A program made the position numbers and the translations under genes. The notes below the pieces were generated by a model that saw only the letters and a list, made by a program, of their open reading frames with translations, had not been told where the DNA came from and did no database searches. DNA of 64,000 nt from Pseudoalteromonas sp. N1230-9 (GTDB lineage Bacteria; Pseudomonadota; Gammaproteobacteria; Enterobacterales; Alteromonadaceae), in contig NZ_CP090419.1 in NCBI RefSeq assembly GCF_032716425.1, positions 1,103,001 through 1,167,000 on the forward strand, read 5' to 3'. Of the stretch, positions 42,258 through 51,482 are shown piece by piece (position 1 is the first letter of the stretch; the number at the start of each line of letters is the position of its first letter).

Positions 42258-44396
42258 TTACTCAACTAAACCACGGCGCTTTAATAGTGCGTCTGTTGTT
42301 GGTTTTTGACCACGGAATTCAATGTAGCTTTGCATTAAATCGCGGCTATTACCTTTAGATAAAACCTCTTTACGGAAATTATCACCGTTTTCACGGGTTA
42401 AGCCACCTTCTTCTGTCATGTGTGCAAACGCATCTGCTGCGAATACTTCAGTCCAAAGGTACGCATAATAACCTGCTGAGTAACCACCGGCGAATGTGTG
42501 GCTGAAGTAGCAAGACTTATAACGAGGTGGTACCGGGTAGTAGGCAATACCGTGCTTGTCTAACGCATCATGTTCAAACTTTTGCACATCTGTAATATCA
42601 GCATCAACACCAAATGAATGCCATTCCATGTCAAGCAGTGCCGCGGCTAAATACTCTGTTGTATCAAAACCTTGGTTGAACTTTTGTGATTCAAGTACTT
42701 TTGCAAGTAATGCTTTTGGAATTGGCTCACCTGTTTTGTAATGCTTGGCATAGTTTGCCAGTACAGTCGGTTCGATGTTCCAGTCCTCATTTGCTTGTGA
42801 AGGGAATTCAACAAAGTCACGAGCAGTTGCTGTACCTGCTAAGCTTGGGTATTTAACATCAGAGAATAAACCGTGCGCAGCATGACCAAATTCATGGAAC
42901 ATCGTTGTTACTTCAGAGAAGGTCATGAGTGTAGGTTGGCCGTCAGCTGGTTTAGGAATGTTTTGTGCATTGTAGATTACCGGCATGGTGTCTTTTAGAC
43001 CGCTTTGGCTGACATAAGAGCTCATCCATGCACCGCCGCGTTTGCCTTCACGTGCGTAAGGGTCCATGTAGAATAGGCCGATAGCGCTGCCATCTTCGTT
43101 AAATACTTCAAATACCATTACGTCTTCATGATAAACAGGTAAGTCTGTACGCTCTTTAAAGGTAATGCCGTACAGTTTATTCATCGCAAAAAATAGGCCG
43201 TCGTGGATCACTGATTGCATTTCAAAGTAAGGCTTAACTAATGCAGGGTCTAAGTCGTATTTTTCCTGACGTACTTTTTCAGCATAGAATGCCCAATCCC
43301 ACGGTTGCAGAGCAAAGTTTTTGCCAGACTTTTTAATTACTTGCTGGATTTGTTCTGCTTCAGCTTCTGCTTTGGCAACCGCTTTTGGTGCTAAGTCATC
43401 AAGAATGCCGTAAACGTTTTCTGTTGTTTGCGCCATACGTGTTGTCATCACATACGAAGCCCAGTCTTTGTAACCCAGTAATGCTGCTTTTTCTGCGCGT
43501 AGTTTAGTCTCTTTAATGATGATTGGGCTATTAGTTGCTTGTGCGCGAGTTGCAGAAGTGGTCCATACTTTTTCACGTAGCTTGCGGTTTTCAAGGCTTT
43601 GTAAGATAGGCTGGCGAGTCGTGTTGACAAGCGTGATCATGTAACCTTCTTTACCAGCTTTTTGTGCCGCAGCTGCAAGGCTTGCTATTTCACCTTCAGA
43701 CAAACCAGCCAGCTCGCTTTTATCTTTTACTAAAATCACATCTTCTTTGAATGATTTTAAGATATTTTGTGAAAACTCTGTTGAAAGTTTGGCAAGTTCT
43801 GCGTTGATTTCACGCATTTTTGCTTTTTCAGTTTCGTTAAGCTTTGCACCCGCGTTAACAAACTTTTTATAGTAAAAATCGACAAGGCGTTGATCTTCAG
43901 CATTTAAAGATGATTTGTCGTCGTAGATACTTTGCACACGAGCGAATAAGGCTTTGTTTAGGTAAATATCATCAGTATGAGCAGACATAATAGGCGCCAT
44001 TTTAGCGGCGATTCGTTGATACTCACTGTCAGAGATCAAACCTGATAAATTAAAAAATGCCGCAGAAGTGCGGCCTAGTAGCTCACCAGATAGTTCCATT
44101 GCAACAAGGGTATTTTCAAATGTTGCAGGCTCAGGGTTGTTTGCGATCTTTGCAATTTCAGCTTTTTGCTGTGCAATACCCGCTTCAAATGCTGGCTCGT
44201 AGTCTTTGGTTGAAATTTTATCAAACTCAGGAGCCATGTATTGTAAAGGGCTTGGCTTGAAAAGAACGTTGGTAACATTAGCTGTTTGTGTTTCAGCAGC
44301 AGTGTCAACTTGAGTTTGTGTGTCAGCTTGCTGTGAACTACAAGCTGAAAGTAAAAGTGCACTAGCAATCGTTGTTGCTATTAGGGTCTTATGCAT
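42258..44396 (-). CDS. M3-family metallopeptidase lipoprotein, Dcp/oligopeptidase-like
   Basis: 712 residues. Lipobox LSAC (C19), then a mainly helical protein whose zinc motif H501-EFG-H505 (TMFHEFGHAAHG) and downstream Glu match peptidase M3, with the FAGGYSAGYYAYLWTEVFA C-terminal active-site segment. Peptidyl-dipeptidase Dcp is the closest relative in E. coli, but that is cytosolic or periplasmic; here a lipoprotein anchors it to the envelope. It cuts short peptides. Ribosome site TTGGAG 5 bp upstream. Confidence 0.93.
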   Translation of the reverse strand: MHKTLIATTIASALLLSACSSQQADTQTQVDTAAETQTANVTNVLFKPSPLQYMAPEFDKISTKDYEPAFEAGIAQQKAEIAKIANNPEPATFENTLVAMELSGELLGRTSAAFFNLSGLISDSEYQRIAAKMAPIMSAHTDDIYLNKALFARVQSIYDDKSSLNAEDQRLVDFYYKKFVNAGAKLNETEKAKMREINAELAKLSTEFSQNILKSFKEDVILVKDKSELAGLSEGEIASLAAAAQKAGKEGYMITLVNTTRQPILQSLENRKLREKVWTTSATRAQATNSPIIIKETKLRAEKAALLGYKDWASYVMTTRMAQTTENVYGILDDLAPKAVAKAEAEAEQIQQVIKKSGKNFALQPWDWAFYAEKVRQEKYDLDPALVKPYFEMQSVIHDGLFFAMNKLYGITFKERTDLPVYHEDVMVFEVFNEDGSAIGLFYMDPYAREGKRGGAWMSSYVSQSGLKDTMPVIYNAQNIPKPADGQPTLMTFSEVTTMFHEFGHAAHGLFSDVKYPSLAGTATARDFVEFPSQANEDWNIEPTVLANYAKHYKTGEPIPKALLAKVLESQKFNQGFDTTEYLAAALLDMEWHSFGVDADITDVQKFEHDALDKHGIAYYPVPPRYKSCYFSHTFAGGYSAGYYAYLWTEVFAADAFAHMTEEGGLTRENGDNFRKEVLSKGNSRDLMQSYIEFRGQKPTTDALLKRRGLVE

Positions 44397-44565
44397 GAGA
44401 ACTCCAATATAAAAATGTGCTTGGTATTTTCCAAATATGAGGGATTACACCAATGATGAGAGCTTTTTTAAGTTACCAAATTTTAGACCAGAAACAATTA
44501 AATCTATCGGTTTATTAGGATGGTTGAGCGCAAAAAAGGAAGTAAACGCGGTAAAATTGCACAAA

Positions 44566-44596
44566 AAAGCCGTCTTACTATAAATGAGACGGCTTT
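44566..44596 (-). terminator. Terminator after 69-residue gene
   Basis: AAAGCCGTCT and AGACGGCTTT pair around an 11-nt loop; minus-strand stem followed by TTTTTT. Confidence 0.8.
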
Positions 44597-44660
44597 AATA
44601 TTTAGTAAAGTAATAATGAGATAAATTGGTGTGATTTATACATCGATGGTTATGCATGAA

Positions 44661-44870
44661 TCAATTATAACCCAGTACAAACTTTTTCTCAGAGCCAAAA
44701 TTTCCAGGCATCGTATTTCCGAATTCTTTGTTGATCAGTGCTAACGTGTTTTCTTGTTCTGCAAGTAAGTTTAAAATACGATTTCTGTAATCTAGGCTCG
44801 ACTCAAATAAGTTTAAATCAACCATTGGCTGAAGTGTTGCTAGCTTCTGTGTAAGTGTCATTTGTGACAT
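44661..44870 (-). CDS. Small protein of unknown function
   Basis: 69 residues with a strong ribosome site (AGGAGAG, 5 bp) and a terminator after it, so it is probably real. Helical: MSQMTLTQKLATLQPMVDLNLFESSLDYRNRILNLLAEQENTLALINKEFG, then a GNFGSEKKFVLGY tail. No signal, no known motif. Transcribed alone between the M3 peptidase and MscS genes. Confidence 0.65.
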   Translation of the reverse strand: MSQMTLTQKLATLQPMVDLNLFESSLDYRNRILNLLAEQENTLALINKEFGNTMPGNFGSEKKFVLGYN

Positions 44871-45053
44871 TGTGCTCTCCTCATGCTATTCATAGTTCTC
44901 ACTATTTATATAGCATCTATGTTCAATAATAGTTAATAATTAGCGCTTTTCGTGCATAAAGAACTTAGTATTTACCAAGTTTTCACTTATTATGCCGTGT
45001 TAAACTTAGTCACAACTGAACCAAATTCATTTTTTTACTAGGAATGTTAATTT

Positions 45054-45926
45054 ATGACCCTTGCTGATCTGCAATCTGTATTATCGTTTGTATTGTTTAC
45101 GTATAACGATGTGCAAATTACTGTGCTAAAAATTATTCAAGTGCCTTTGGTGCTTTTTTTAATGTGGTTTGTGGTCACGTGGATTGGTCGATTAATTAAA
45201 AAAGCATTACTTGCAAAAAATCTAGGTCCTGATGCTGTTCATTTATTCACCCGTATATATCTTGTCGTTACGATAGCGGTGCTTGTGTTTACCTCACTTG
45301 AGGTACTCAATATTCCATTAACAGCGTTTGCTTTTGTCTCTGGTGCAATTGCTATCGGCGTCGGTTTTGGTGCACAAAACATTATTAATAACTTTATTAG
45401 TGGTTGGATACTCATGTGGGAGCGACCAATACGTATTGGTGACTTTCTAGAAGTAGGGACTGCGAAAGGGGTTGTTGAAACAATTAACACACGCTCTACA
45501 CGCATTCGTCGTAACGATGGTGTGCATATGTTAGTGCCTAATAGCCAACTGCTTGAAAATACCGTAACTAACTGGACTCTGATTGATCGTAATGCGCGCT
45601 CATCCGTAAATGTCGGTGTTGCTTATGGTTCAGATGTAGTGTTGGTTGAAAAATTGATTAAGCAAATTTTAGATGAGCATCCGGCTATTTTAAAAACACC
45701 CGCCTCATCAGTCTTATTTGATGACTTTGCAGATAGCTCATTAACGTTTAGTGCTATCTTTTGGGTATGTGCGGAGTCAGAAGCACCTCTTCGACAGGTA
45801 CGAAGTGAGTTACGTTTCAGTATATATAAAGTGTTTGCTGAGCACGATGTTACCATCGCATTCCCGCAGCGCGATATTCATATCGATGGCGAAATTGCCT
45901 TAAAACGTCGAAGTAAACAAAAATGA
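45054..45926 (+). CDS. MscS-family mechanosensitive channel, short form
   Basis: 290 residues. Three membrane helices: about 10-28, 65-88 and the pore helix GAIAIGVGFGAQNIINNFISGWI (about 96-120), then the beta domain IRIGDFLEVGTAKGVVETINTRSTRIR and C-terminal cytosolic cage. A G/A-packed TM3 fits MscS (E. coli 286 aa). Opens on hypoosmotic shock to release solutes. Followed by a terminator shared with the convergent HdeD-like gene. Confidence 0.93.
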   Translation: MTLADLQSVLSFVLFTYNDVQITVLKIIQVPLVLFLMWFVVTWIGRLIKKALLAKNLGPDAVHLFTRIYLVVTIAVLVFTSLEVLNIPLTAFAFVSGAIAIGVGFGAQNIINNFISGWILMWERPIRIGDFLEVGTAKGVVETINTRSTRIRRNDGVHMLVPNSQLLENTVTNWTLIDRNARSSVNVGVAYGSDVVLVEKLIKQILDEHPAILKTPASSVLFDDFADSSLTFSAIFWVCAESEAPLRQVRSELRFSIYKVFAEHDVTIAFPQRDIHIDGEIALKRRSKQK

Positions 45927-45951
45927 AAAAAGCGGCTAAGCCGCTTTTTTT
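45925..45951. terminator. Bidirectional terminator between MscS and HdeD genes
   Basis: AAAAAAGCGGCT and AGCCGCTTTTTT, strong stem with T6 both ways. Confidence 0.9.
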
Positions 45952-46498
45952 ACGCTTGTTCATTTAGTTTTTTAAGCTTAAATGCGAGCAGTACCATCAT
46001 AGTGCCAAACACAATGGCGTAAGTTGCTACTAACCAAAGTAAGGTTAGGATACCTGCTCCAGGGTTAAACATTAAGTAAGCACCAAAAATGATGGATATG
46101 ACACCACTGGCAATTAAAATCCACTCATTACTGATTTCTTTGCGAAGCTTACTGGCGATAATGATTTCAATTACCCCCATTGCGATAGCCCATGCAGCAA
46201 TAAAATATAACATTAAAATAGCGGTGACATTGGGCGCAAACAAAGTGACTAATGCCGCAGCAATCGAGATAAGGCCGCCAATAAGTAGCATCCACCATAA
46301 TGGATTGTCTTTTTTAGAAGCAAAAGCTAGCCATGCGCGAATTGCGCCATCTACAAAGAAATAAGCAGCAAAAATAAACATCAACACAGCAAGTGATGCC
46401 TCGGGTGCAAGCCAGCCACAAAGCCCGAAGATTATCGCAATCACGCCATGAATAAATAGTGATGACCAATGTGGAATCAACGAATTTGAAATATGCAT
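45950..46498 (-). CDS. HdeD-like inner membrane protein
   Basis: 182 residues with six hydrophobic helices (for example FIHGVIAIIFGLCGWLAP, LIGGLISIAAALVTLFAP, ASGVISIIFGAYLMFNPGAGILTLLWL). Repeated GxxxIxFG patterns at helix starts are typical of the HdeD/DUF308 family, associated with acid resistance in E. coli. Stop codon overlaps the terminator stem. The neighbourhood of two MscS genes suggests envelope or osmotic stress, by context only. Confidence 0.88.
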   Translation of the reverse strand: MHISNSLIPHWSSLFIHGVIAIIFGLCGWLAPEASLAVLMFIFAAYFFVDGAIRAWLAFASKKDNPLWWMLLIGGLISIAAALVTLFAPNVTAILMLYFIAAWAIAMGVIEIIIASKLRKEISNEWILIASGVISIIFGAYLMFNPGAGILTLLWLVATYAIVFGTMMVLLAFKLKKLNEQA

Positions 46499-46667
46499 AA
46501 AAAGTTCCTTTGCCTAGGTTAGAGGGGCTAACACGTTTTAATAGATCTAACATTTAAGCTACTTAAAGCAAAGGAATTTAATTAATATTTGTACAGTTAA
46601 AAAAGCATGCTCTAATCTAATATTATGAATTTGAGTCCATTTATTATCTTGCTACAAGGATGAGAGA

Positions 46668-48350
46668 GTGAAAAATTTAGCCACTACTTTTTTGTGCGTC
46701 ACGTGTTACCTATTGGTTATCTGTTTGGCTGGAGTAGGGGGTAAGGCATACGCTATGAGTTCGCCAGAGGTCACTGTAAAGTCACTTATTGATAAAGATG
46801 ATAAAGAAAAGGCTGATGAAAAAAAAGAAGTGGCCAGTGCAGAGGTAGGGAGCTCACTTACTAGTCTGCAAATTGATGAGACTTCATTTTTCGATGAATT
46901 TAATCGAATTACTCCGCGAAATACAATGTATGGCTTTTTAACAGCTGCACGGGCACGCGACTTTGAATTAGCTAGTCACTACCTCGATTATCGTAACTTA
47001 CCGCAAGATGTTGCTGCCATTGGTCAGATGAAACTGGCTGAAAATCTATCTTTAATTTTAGATAGAACTTTATGGGTTGATATTGATAACCTGAGTAATA
47101 ATCCTGACGGCAAAAAAAATGAGGCGGTACCAAGTTATCGCGATCTTGTCGGTGAAATTTCCACTTCTCAAGGAAAAGTGCAAATCTTATTACAGCGTGT
47201 TCCTAATAAAGAAGGAACGCAAACGATTTGGAAAATTTCCAATGCGACAGTGAGCAAAATACCCTTATTAATTGAAGAGTATGGGTATAACCGCATAGGA
47301 GAGTGGCTATATCAGTCTTTACCAAGTTTTGAGTTTTTAGGTGTAATGCTGTGGCAATGGGTCTACTTTGCATGTTCTTTTGTTTTCTTTGTACTTGTCG
47401 CAATTGTGTTAACACGGCTTCTTTCTTTTGTTTTAGTACATTTAAAGTTTCCCATACAGCAAGACATTGTTGGTTTTATCAATGGACCAATCTGTTTATT
47501 AATAGCAGTAATAATGTCGCGTTCTTTAAGTGATGAGTCTAATGTAACCATTGCTTTTTTGGCCGTAATTCATGGCGCCACGGTGTTGCTTTTAGCATGG
47601 ACTTGGGTGTTTATACGTATTGTTGATATTGCGAAACATCGCTTGAGCCAGCGCTTTATCCGCCAAGATAAACCTCATGCTGTTTTCTTGCTAAGACCTG
47701 TGAGTAACGTCATAAAAACCAGTATCGTGATTATTATGTTATTTGTCTGGTTTGAGAATTTGGGCTTTAACGCGACGACTTTACTTGCTGGTCTGGGTAT
47801 CGGTGGGCTTGCAATCGCACTTGCTGCACAAAAAACGGTTGAAAATATCATTGCAGCAATCACGCTTTATACATCAGCACCTGTACGAATTGGTAATTTG
47901 TGTAAGTTTGACAATCACCTAGGAACAATTGAAGAGATAGGTTTAAGGGCAACACGTATACGCACACTTGACCGCTCGGTAATTTATGTAGCGAATGCTA
48001 AGTTTGTGGATATGCAGCTTGAAAATATTTCTGAGCGAGAACGCATTTCATATCGACCTAAGTTAATGCTCAGCGCGAAAACAGAGCAGCAAAACTTACA
48101 TGCTTTTATGGCGTCTGTTCGTGTACTACTGAAAGAGCATGAACATATTGCCGATGAGCCTTGTCGAGTGCGATTTAAAGGTTTTACGCCTTGGGCTTTA
48201 CAAATCGATGTACTAAGCTATGTAGAGACAGTCGATTTTGCGTTTTATATGGAAATAATTGAAGAGTTAAATATGGCGATTTTAGGCTTGCTGAACGAAC
48301 ATAATTGTGAATTAGCCAAGCCAGAATTTGCTCGTGTAGTGGGGTCGTAA
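46668..48350 (+). CDS. MscS-family mechanosensitive channel, long form
   Basis: 560 residues from a GTG with GGATGAGAGA upstream. Signal or first TM (MKNLATTFLCVTCYLLVICLAG...AYA), a 180-residue polar extracytoplasmic domain (about 35-205; repeats of charged residues KDDKEKADEKK), three to four TM helices (about 222-255, 265-290, 295-325), then the pore helix GLGIGGLAIALAAQKTVENIIAAITL and RIGNLCKFDNHLGTIEEIGLRATRIRTLD beta domain. Long MscK/YbdG-like architecture. Mechanosensitive ion channel; likely paralog of the 45054 gene. Confidence 0.92.
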   Translation: MKNLATTFLCVTCYLLVICLAGVGGKAYAMSSPEVTVKSLIDKDDKEKADEKKEVASAEVGSSLTSLQIDETSFFDEFNRITPRNTMYGFLTAARARDFELASHYLDYRNLPQDVAAIGQMKLAENLSLILDRTLWVDIDNLSNNPDGKKNEAVPSYRDLVGEISTSQGKVQILLQRVPNKEGTQTIWKISNATVSKIPLLIEEYGYNRIGEWLYQSLPSFEFLGVMLWQWVYFACSFVFFVLVAIVLTRLLSFVLVHLKFPIQQDIVGFINGPICLLIAVIMSRSLSDESNVTIAFLAVIHGATVLLLAWTWVFIRIVDIAKHRLSQRFIRQDKPHAVFLLRPVSNVIKTSIVIIMLFVWFENLGFNATTLLAGLGIGGLAIALAAQKTVENIIAAITLYTSAPVRIGNLCKFDNHLGTIEEIGLRATRIRTLDRSVIYVANAKFVDMQLENISERERISYRPKLMLSAKTEQQNLHAFMASVRVLLKEHEHIADEPCRVRFKGFTPWALQIDVLSYVETVDFAFYMEIIEELNMAILGLLNEHNCELAKPEFARVVGS

Positions 48351-48715
48351 TGAAAACTGTCGCAAATGAAAGTAGTTCTCAGTTGTACATATTCTCTACA
48401 CATTGTTGTTGCATATTGGACAGGACATATGTCCGCTAAAGTGTAAAATAGTTGCATAATTTCTTCTAAATGCTTTGATGTTGCCGCTAATTGTTGTAAA
48501 AAAATTGTATATTTATAATTTTTAATGCAGTAAAAGTGTCATAAAGTGTTATAATCGTCAGCGTTCGTTCAGCCTCTTTACCTCGTTTTGCACTCTCGAT
48601 TTAGAGGTCCGCGCAGCTTATTATAAGGCGCGAAAAATTGGCCGAGCCCGTCAAATGATTTGACGCAACATCATCACCGTTGAATAAGAGTGCATAAAAA
48701 AGGTTAAAACCCGAC
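48351..48715 (+). promoter_or_regulatory. 365-bp region with extended promoter and long structured leader of TonB receptor
   Basis: No gene here. GGACATATGTCC (48423-48434) is a perfect 12-bp palindrome, upstream of the extended -10 TGT-TATAAT (48547-48555). From a start near 48562 the transcript would have about 150 nt untranslated leader with two good stem-loops: GCG...CTTAT-T-ATAAG...CGC (48612-48632) and CGTCAAAT-G-ATTTGACG (48649-48665), plus a weak CCTCT/AGAGG pair (48573-48607). This suggests transcript-level control of the receptor. Region also has two short antisense frames that I do not accept as genes. Confidence 0.55.
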
Positions 48716-51010
48716 ATGAAAGCAATGAAAAGATCTACGTTAGCAACCCTAATCAATGCAACGTTGTTCTCTGCCGTAGCAGGTACTTCATTTTCAACTC
48801 TTGCTGCAGACGAAGCTCCAGCAGCAAAAAACAACCAACTAGAAGTTATCCAAATCACTGCTCGTAAGCGTGTAGAAAATGCTCAGGAAGTACCTGTTGC
48901 AGTATCTGCGCTGCAAGGTGATAACTTAGATGCTTACAGCTCAGCTGGTATGGATATTCGCTTTATGAATGCGAAAATCCCAAGTTTATCAATCGAATCT
49001 TCGTTTGGTCGTTCATTCCCACGCTTTTATGTTCGTGGTCTAGGTAACACAGACTTTGATTTGAATGCTTCTCAACCTGTTTCTTTAGTGGTTGATGAAG
49101 TCGTTCAAGAAAACGCAATCTTAAAAGGTTTCCCTGTATTTGACGTAGCACGTGTAGAAGTTCTACGTGGCCCACAAGGTACATTATTCGGTCGTAACAC
49201 GCCGGCTGGCCTTGTTAAATTTGATACAGTTAAACCATCACAAGAATTTGAAGGCTATGGTTCAGTATCTTACGGTAGCCGTGGCGCAGTTGATTTCGAA
49301 GGTGCTGTTGGCGGTGGCCTAACAGACCGTTTATCAACACGTGTTTCTGTACTTTGGCAAGAAAAAGACGATTATATTGATAATCGCGCACCAGGGTTTG
49401 AGCAAGACGACGTATTAGGTGGTTACACTGAGAAAGCGGCTCGTGTTCAATTCTTATATGAAGGTGATGATTTCACAGGTTTATTCAACTACCACACGCG
49501 TGATATGGACGGTAAGCCAATTGCATTCCGTGGTAACGCAATCAAAGCAGGTACAAACGATTTAGTAGATGGCTTTGAACACGATGTGGTTTACCACGAT
49601 GCTGCTTCACGTGCTACACAGCAAGTTGAATCACAAGGCGCAAGCTTAAAGCTTGAGTGGGACATCAACGATTTAACACTTACGTCAATCTCTGCATGGG
49701 AAAGTGCTGAAATCTATTCACGCGCTGACATCGACGGTGGTTACGGTTTCTTTAATGCAGACGACCCAACAGCACCTATGGGCCCAGGTTTTATTCCGTT
49801 CACTTCTGAAAGTGCTGACGGTATTCCAGATCAAGACCAATACACGCAAGAACTTCGTTTATCAAGCAACTATGCTGGCGACGTAAACTTCCAAGTAGGT
49901 GTGTTCTACTTTGACGAAGCGCTAACAATCGAAAACTTCAGCTACGACACATATGGTGCAACACCGGGTGAGTTAAACGGTTATGTTATCCAGCAGCAAG
50001 ATACCAAAGCATGGGCGGTATTCGGTTCATTAGATTACACAATCACTGATGACTTAAAAGTAACAGCGGGTCTTCGTTACTCTGATGACGAAAAAGAATT
50101 CTCAGCGAACCGTACTTTAAGCCCTGTTGGTGGTGGTGCGTTATTCTTAACAGAAAACCCAAGTGACGATCACATTAGCTGGGATTTATCTGCTAACTAC
50201 AAGATCAACGACAACGTAAACTGGTACGCGCGTGTCGCTAATAGCTTCCGTGCCCCAAGTATTCAAGGTCGTATCTTATTCGGTGATGAAGTAACTGTTG
50301 CTGAGTCTGAAACTGTAACATCTTTCGAAACAGGTATTAAATCAGACGTACTTGACGGCCGTGGTCGTGTAAATGCGACTGTGTTCTACTACACAATGGA
50401 TGACCAACAATTAACAGCAGTGGGTGGTGGTGCAAACTTCAACCGTCTAGTTAATGCTGATAAGACAACTGGTTATGGTTTTGAGTTAGACACTGAGTGG
50501 GTATTAACTGATAACCTAAATGCGACGTTTAACTTAAGCTACAACAACACTGAGCTTAAAGATAAAGATTTAGCCGTTGCTGTTTGTGCACAATGTACTG
50601 TCACAGATCCAACATTCCAAGTACCTGGTGCATTTGGTCCTGAAGACCGTGCTATCTTAGATGGTAACAGCCTACCACACGCACCTGAGTGGATCTCTAA
50701 CGTCACATTACGTTATAGCCGTGAAGTTGCTGACGGTGAATTCTTCACTTACGCTGACGTGTCTTACCGTAGCGAAATCAACTACTTCTTATACGAGTCA
50801 GTTGAGTTTGAAGGCAAGCCATTAACAGAAGTTGGTTTACGTGCAGGTTATGCTTGGGCTGAAGGCGACAACGAATATGAAGTATCAGCATTCGTTCGTA
50901 ACATGTTTGACGAACAACAATCAATCGGTGCTATCGACTTCAATAACAACACAGCAATGGTGAACGAAGAGCGTTACATCGGTGCTGAGTTCAAAGTAAG
51001 CTTCTTCTAA
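48716..51010 (+). CDS. TonB-dependent outer membrane receptor, probably highly expressed
   Basis: 764 residues. Signal peptide ends near LAADEA; TonB box-like LEVIQITARKR (about 43-53); plug with GRSFPRFYVRGLGNTDFDLNASQPVSLVVDEVV, VEVLRGPQGTLFGRNTPAGLVKF; barrel ending in KVSFF. Codon use is visibly narrower than in neighbours (GGT, CGT, AAC, GAA, ATC favoured), a sign of high expression. No metal cluster; the group resembles receptors linked to carbohydrate or siderophore uptake in marine bacteria but the ligand is not settled. Has a long structured leader. Confidence 0.95.
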   Translation: MKAMKRSTLATLINATLFSAVAGTSFSTLAADEAPAAKNNQLEVIQITARKRVENAQEVPVAVSALQGDNLDAYSSAGMDIRFMNAKIPSLSIESSFGRSFPRFYVRGLGNTDFDLNASQPVSLVVDEVVQENAILKGFPVFDVARVEVLRGPQGTLFGRNTPAGLVKFDTVKPSQEFEGYGSVSYGSRGAVDFEGAVGGGLTDRLSTRVSVLWQEKDDYIDNRAPGFEQDDVLGGYTEKAARVQFLYEGDDFTGLFNYHTRDMDGKPIAFRGNAIKAGTNDLVDGFEHDVVYHDAASRATQQVESQGASLKLEWDINDLTLTSISAWESAEIYSRADIDGGYGFFNADDPTAPMGPGFIPFTSESADGIPDQDQYTQELRLSSNYAGDVNFQVGVFYFDEALTIENFSYDTYGATPGELNGYVIQQQDTKAWAVFGSLDYTITDDLKVTAGLRYSDDEKEFSANRTLSPVGGGALFLTENPSDDHISWDLSANYKINDNVNWYARVANSFRAPSIQGRILFGDEVTVAESETVTSFETGIKSDVLDGRGRVNATVFYYTMDDQQLTAVGGGANFNRLVNADKTTGYGFELDTEWVLTDNLNATFNLSYNNTELKDKDLAVAVCAQCTVTDPTFQVPGAFGPEDRAILDGNSLPHAPEWISNVTLRYSREVADGEFFTYADVSYRSEINYFLYESVEFEGKPLTEVGLRAGYAWAEGDNEYEVSAFVRNMFDEQQSIGAIDFNNNTAMVNEERYIGAEFKVSFF

Positions 51011-51031
51011 GCTGAAATAATAAGTCCTATT

Positions 51032-51058
51032 AAAACCCGCTGTATAGCGGGTTTTTTC
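51032..51058 (+). terminator. Terminator after TonB receptor gene
   Basis: ACCCGC and GCGGGT (51035-51052) flanked by AAA and T6. Confidence 0.85.
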
Positions 51059-51120
51059 GTTTATAATCGCGTTGGTAACTGCTAAAGTGGCAGGATTAAT
51101 TTAAGAGAAAGAGAATACCT

Positions 51121-51420
51121 ATGGCTGGATTTTGGAACTACCGTGTGATTTTTTGTGAAGCAACAAAAGATGAAGCGGCACAATATCAAATTCATGAAGT
51201 TGAATATAACTTAAATGGTAAAGTGACTAACTGGTCAGAAACTGGAGCTGCGCCTTTTGGTAATACAGTTGAAGAGCTAGAAGCTGACGCTGATCGTTTA
51301 AAAACGGCGTTTTCTAAGCCAGTTTTAAAAGTGGTTAGAAAGCAACGTGGCTACGAGTTAGTCGACGTAGAAACAGGCGAAGACGCCTTTGCTGAGCCAC
51401 CTGCGGGCTTAACTGAATAA
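51121..51420 (+). CDS. Small cytosolic protein of unknown function
   Basis: 99 residues with an AGAGAAAGAG site. Compact alpha/beta: FWNYRVIFCEATKDEAAQYQIHEVEYNLNGKVTNWSE, then ELEADADRLKTAF and VLKVVRKQRGYELVDVETGE. No signal or membrane helix; acidic C-terminus. I do not recognise the family. Followed by its own terminator. Confidence 0.75.
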   Translation: MAGFWNYRVIFCEATKDEAAQYQIHEVEYNLNGKVTNWSETGAAPFGNTVEELEADADRLKTAFSKPVLKVVRKQRGYELVDVETGEDAFAEPPAGLTE

Positions 51421-51437
51421 TCACGCTGAATTAATTA

Positions 51438-51460
51438 AAGGTGCCAATGGCACCTTTTTA
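51438..51460 (+). terminator. Terminator between 99-aa protein and HAD genes
   Basis: AAAGGTGCC-AAT-GGCACCTTT, then TTA. It covers the candidate upstream start at 51441 of the HAD gene, supporting the later start. Confidence 0.85.
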
Positions 51461-51482
51461 CTTTAACTTTGAAGGAATGAGG

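Noticed and set aside
44075..44368. 97-codon minus-strand frame
   Set aside because: Overlaps the lipoprotein signal and helices of the M3 peptidase in another frame.
48245..48457. 70-codon minus-strand frame
   Set aside because: Antisense to the long MscS gene end and its downstream gap; no ribosome site.
48601..48858. 85-codon minus-strand frame in the receptor leader
   Set aside because: Antisense to leader stem-loops and the receptor signal peptide; better explained as structure.
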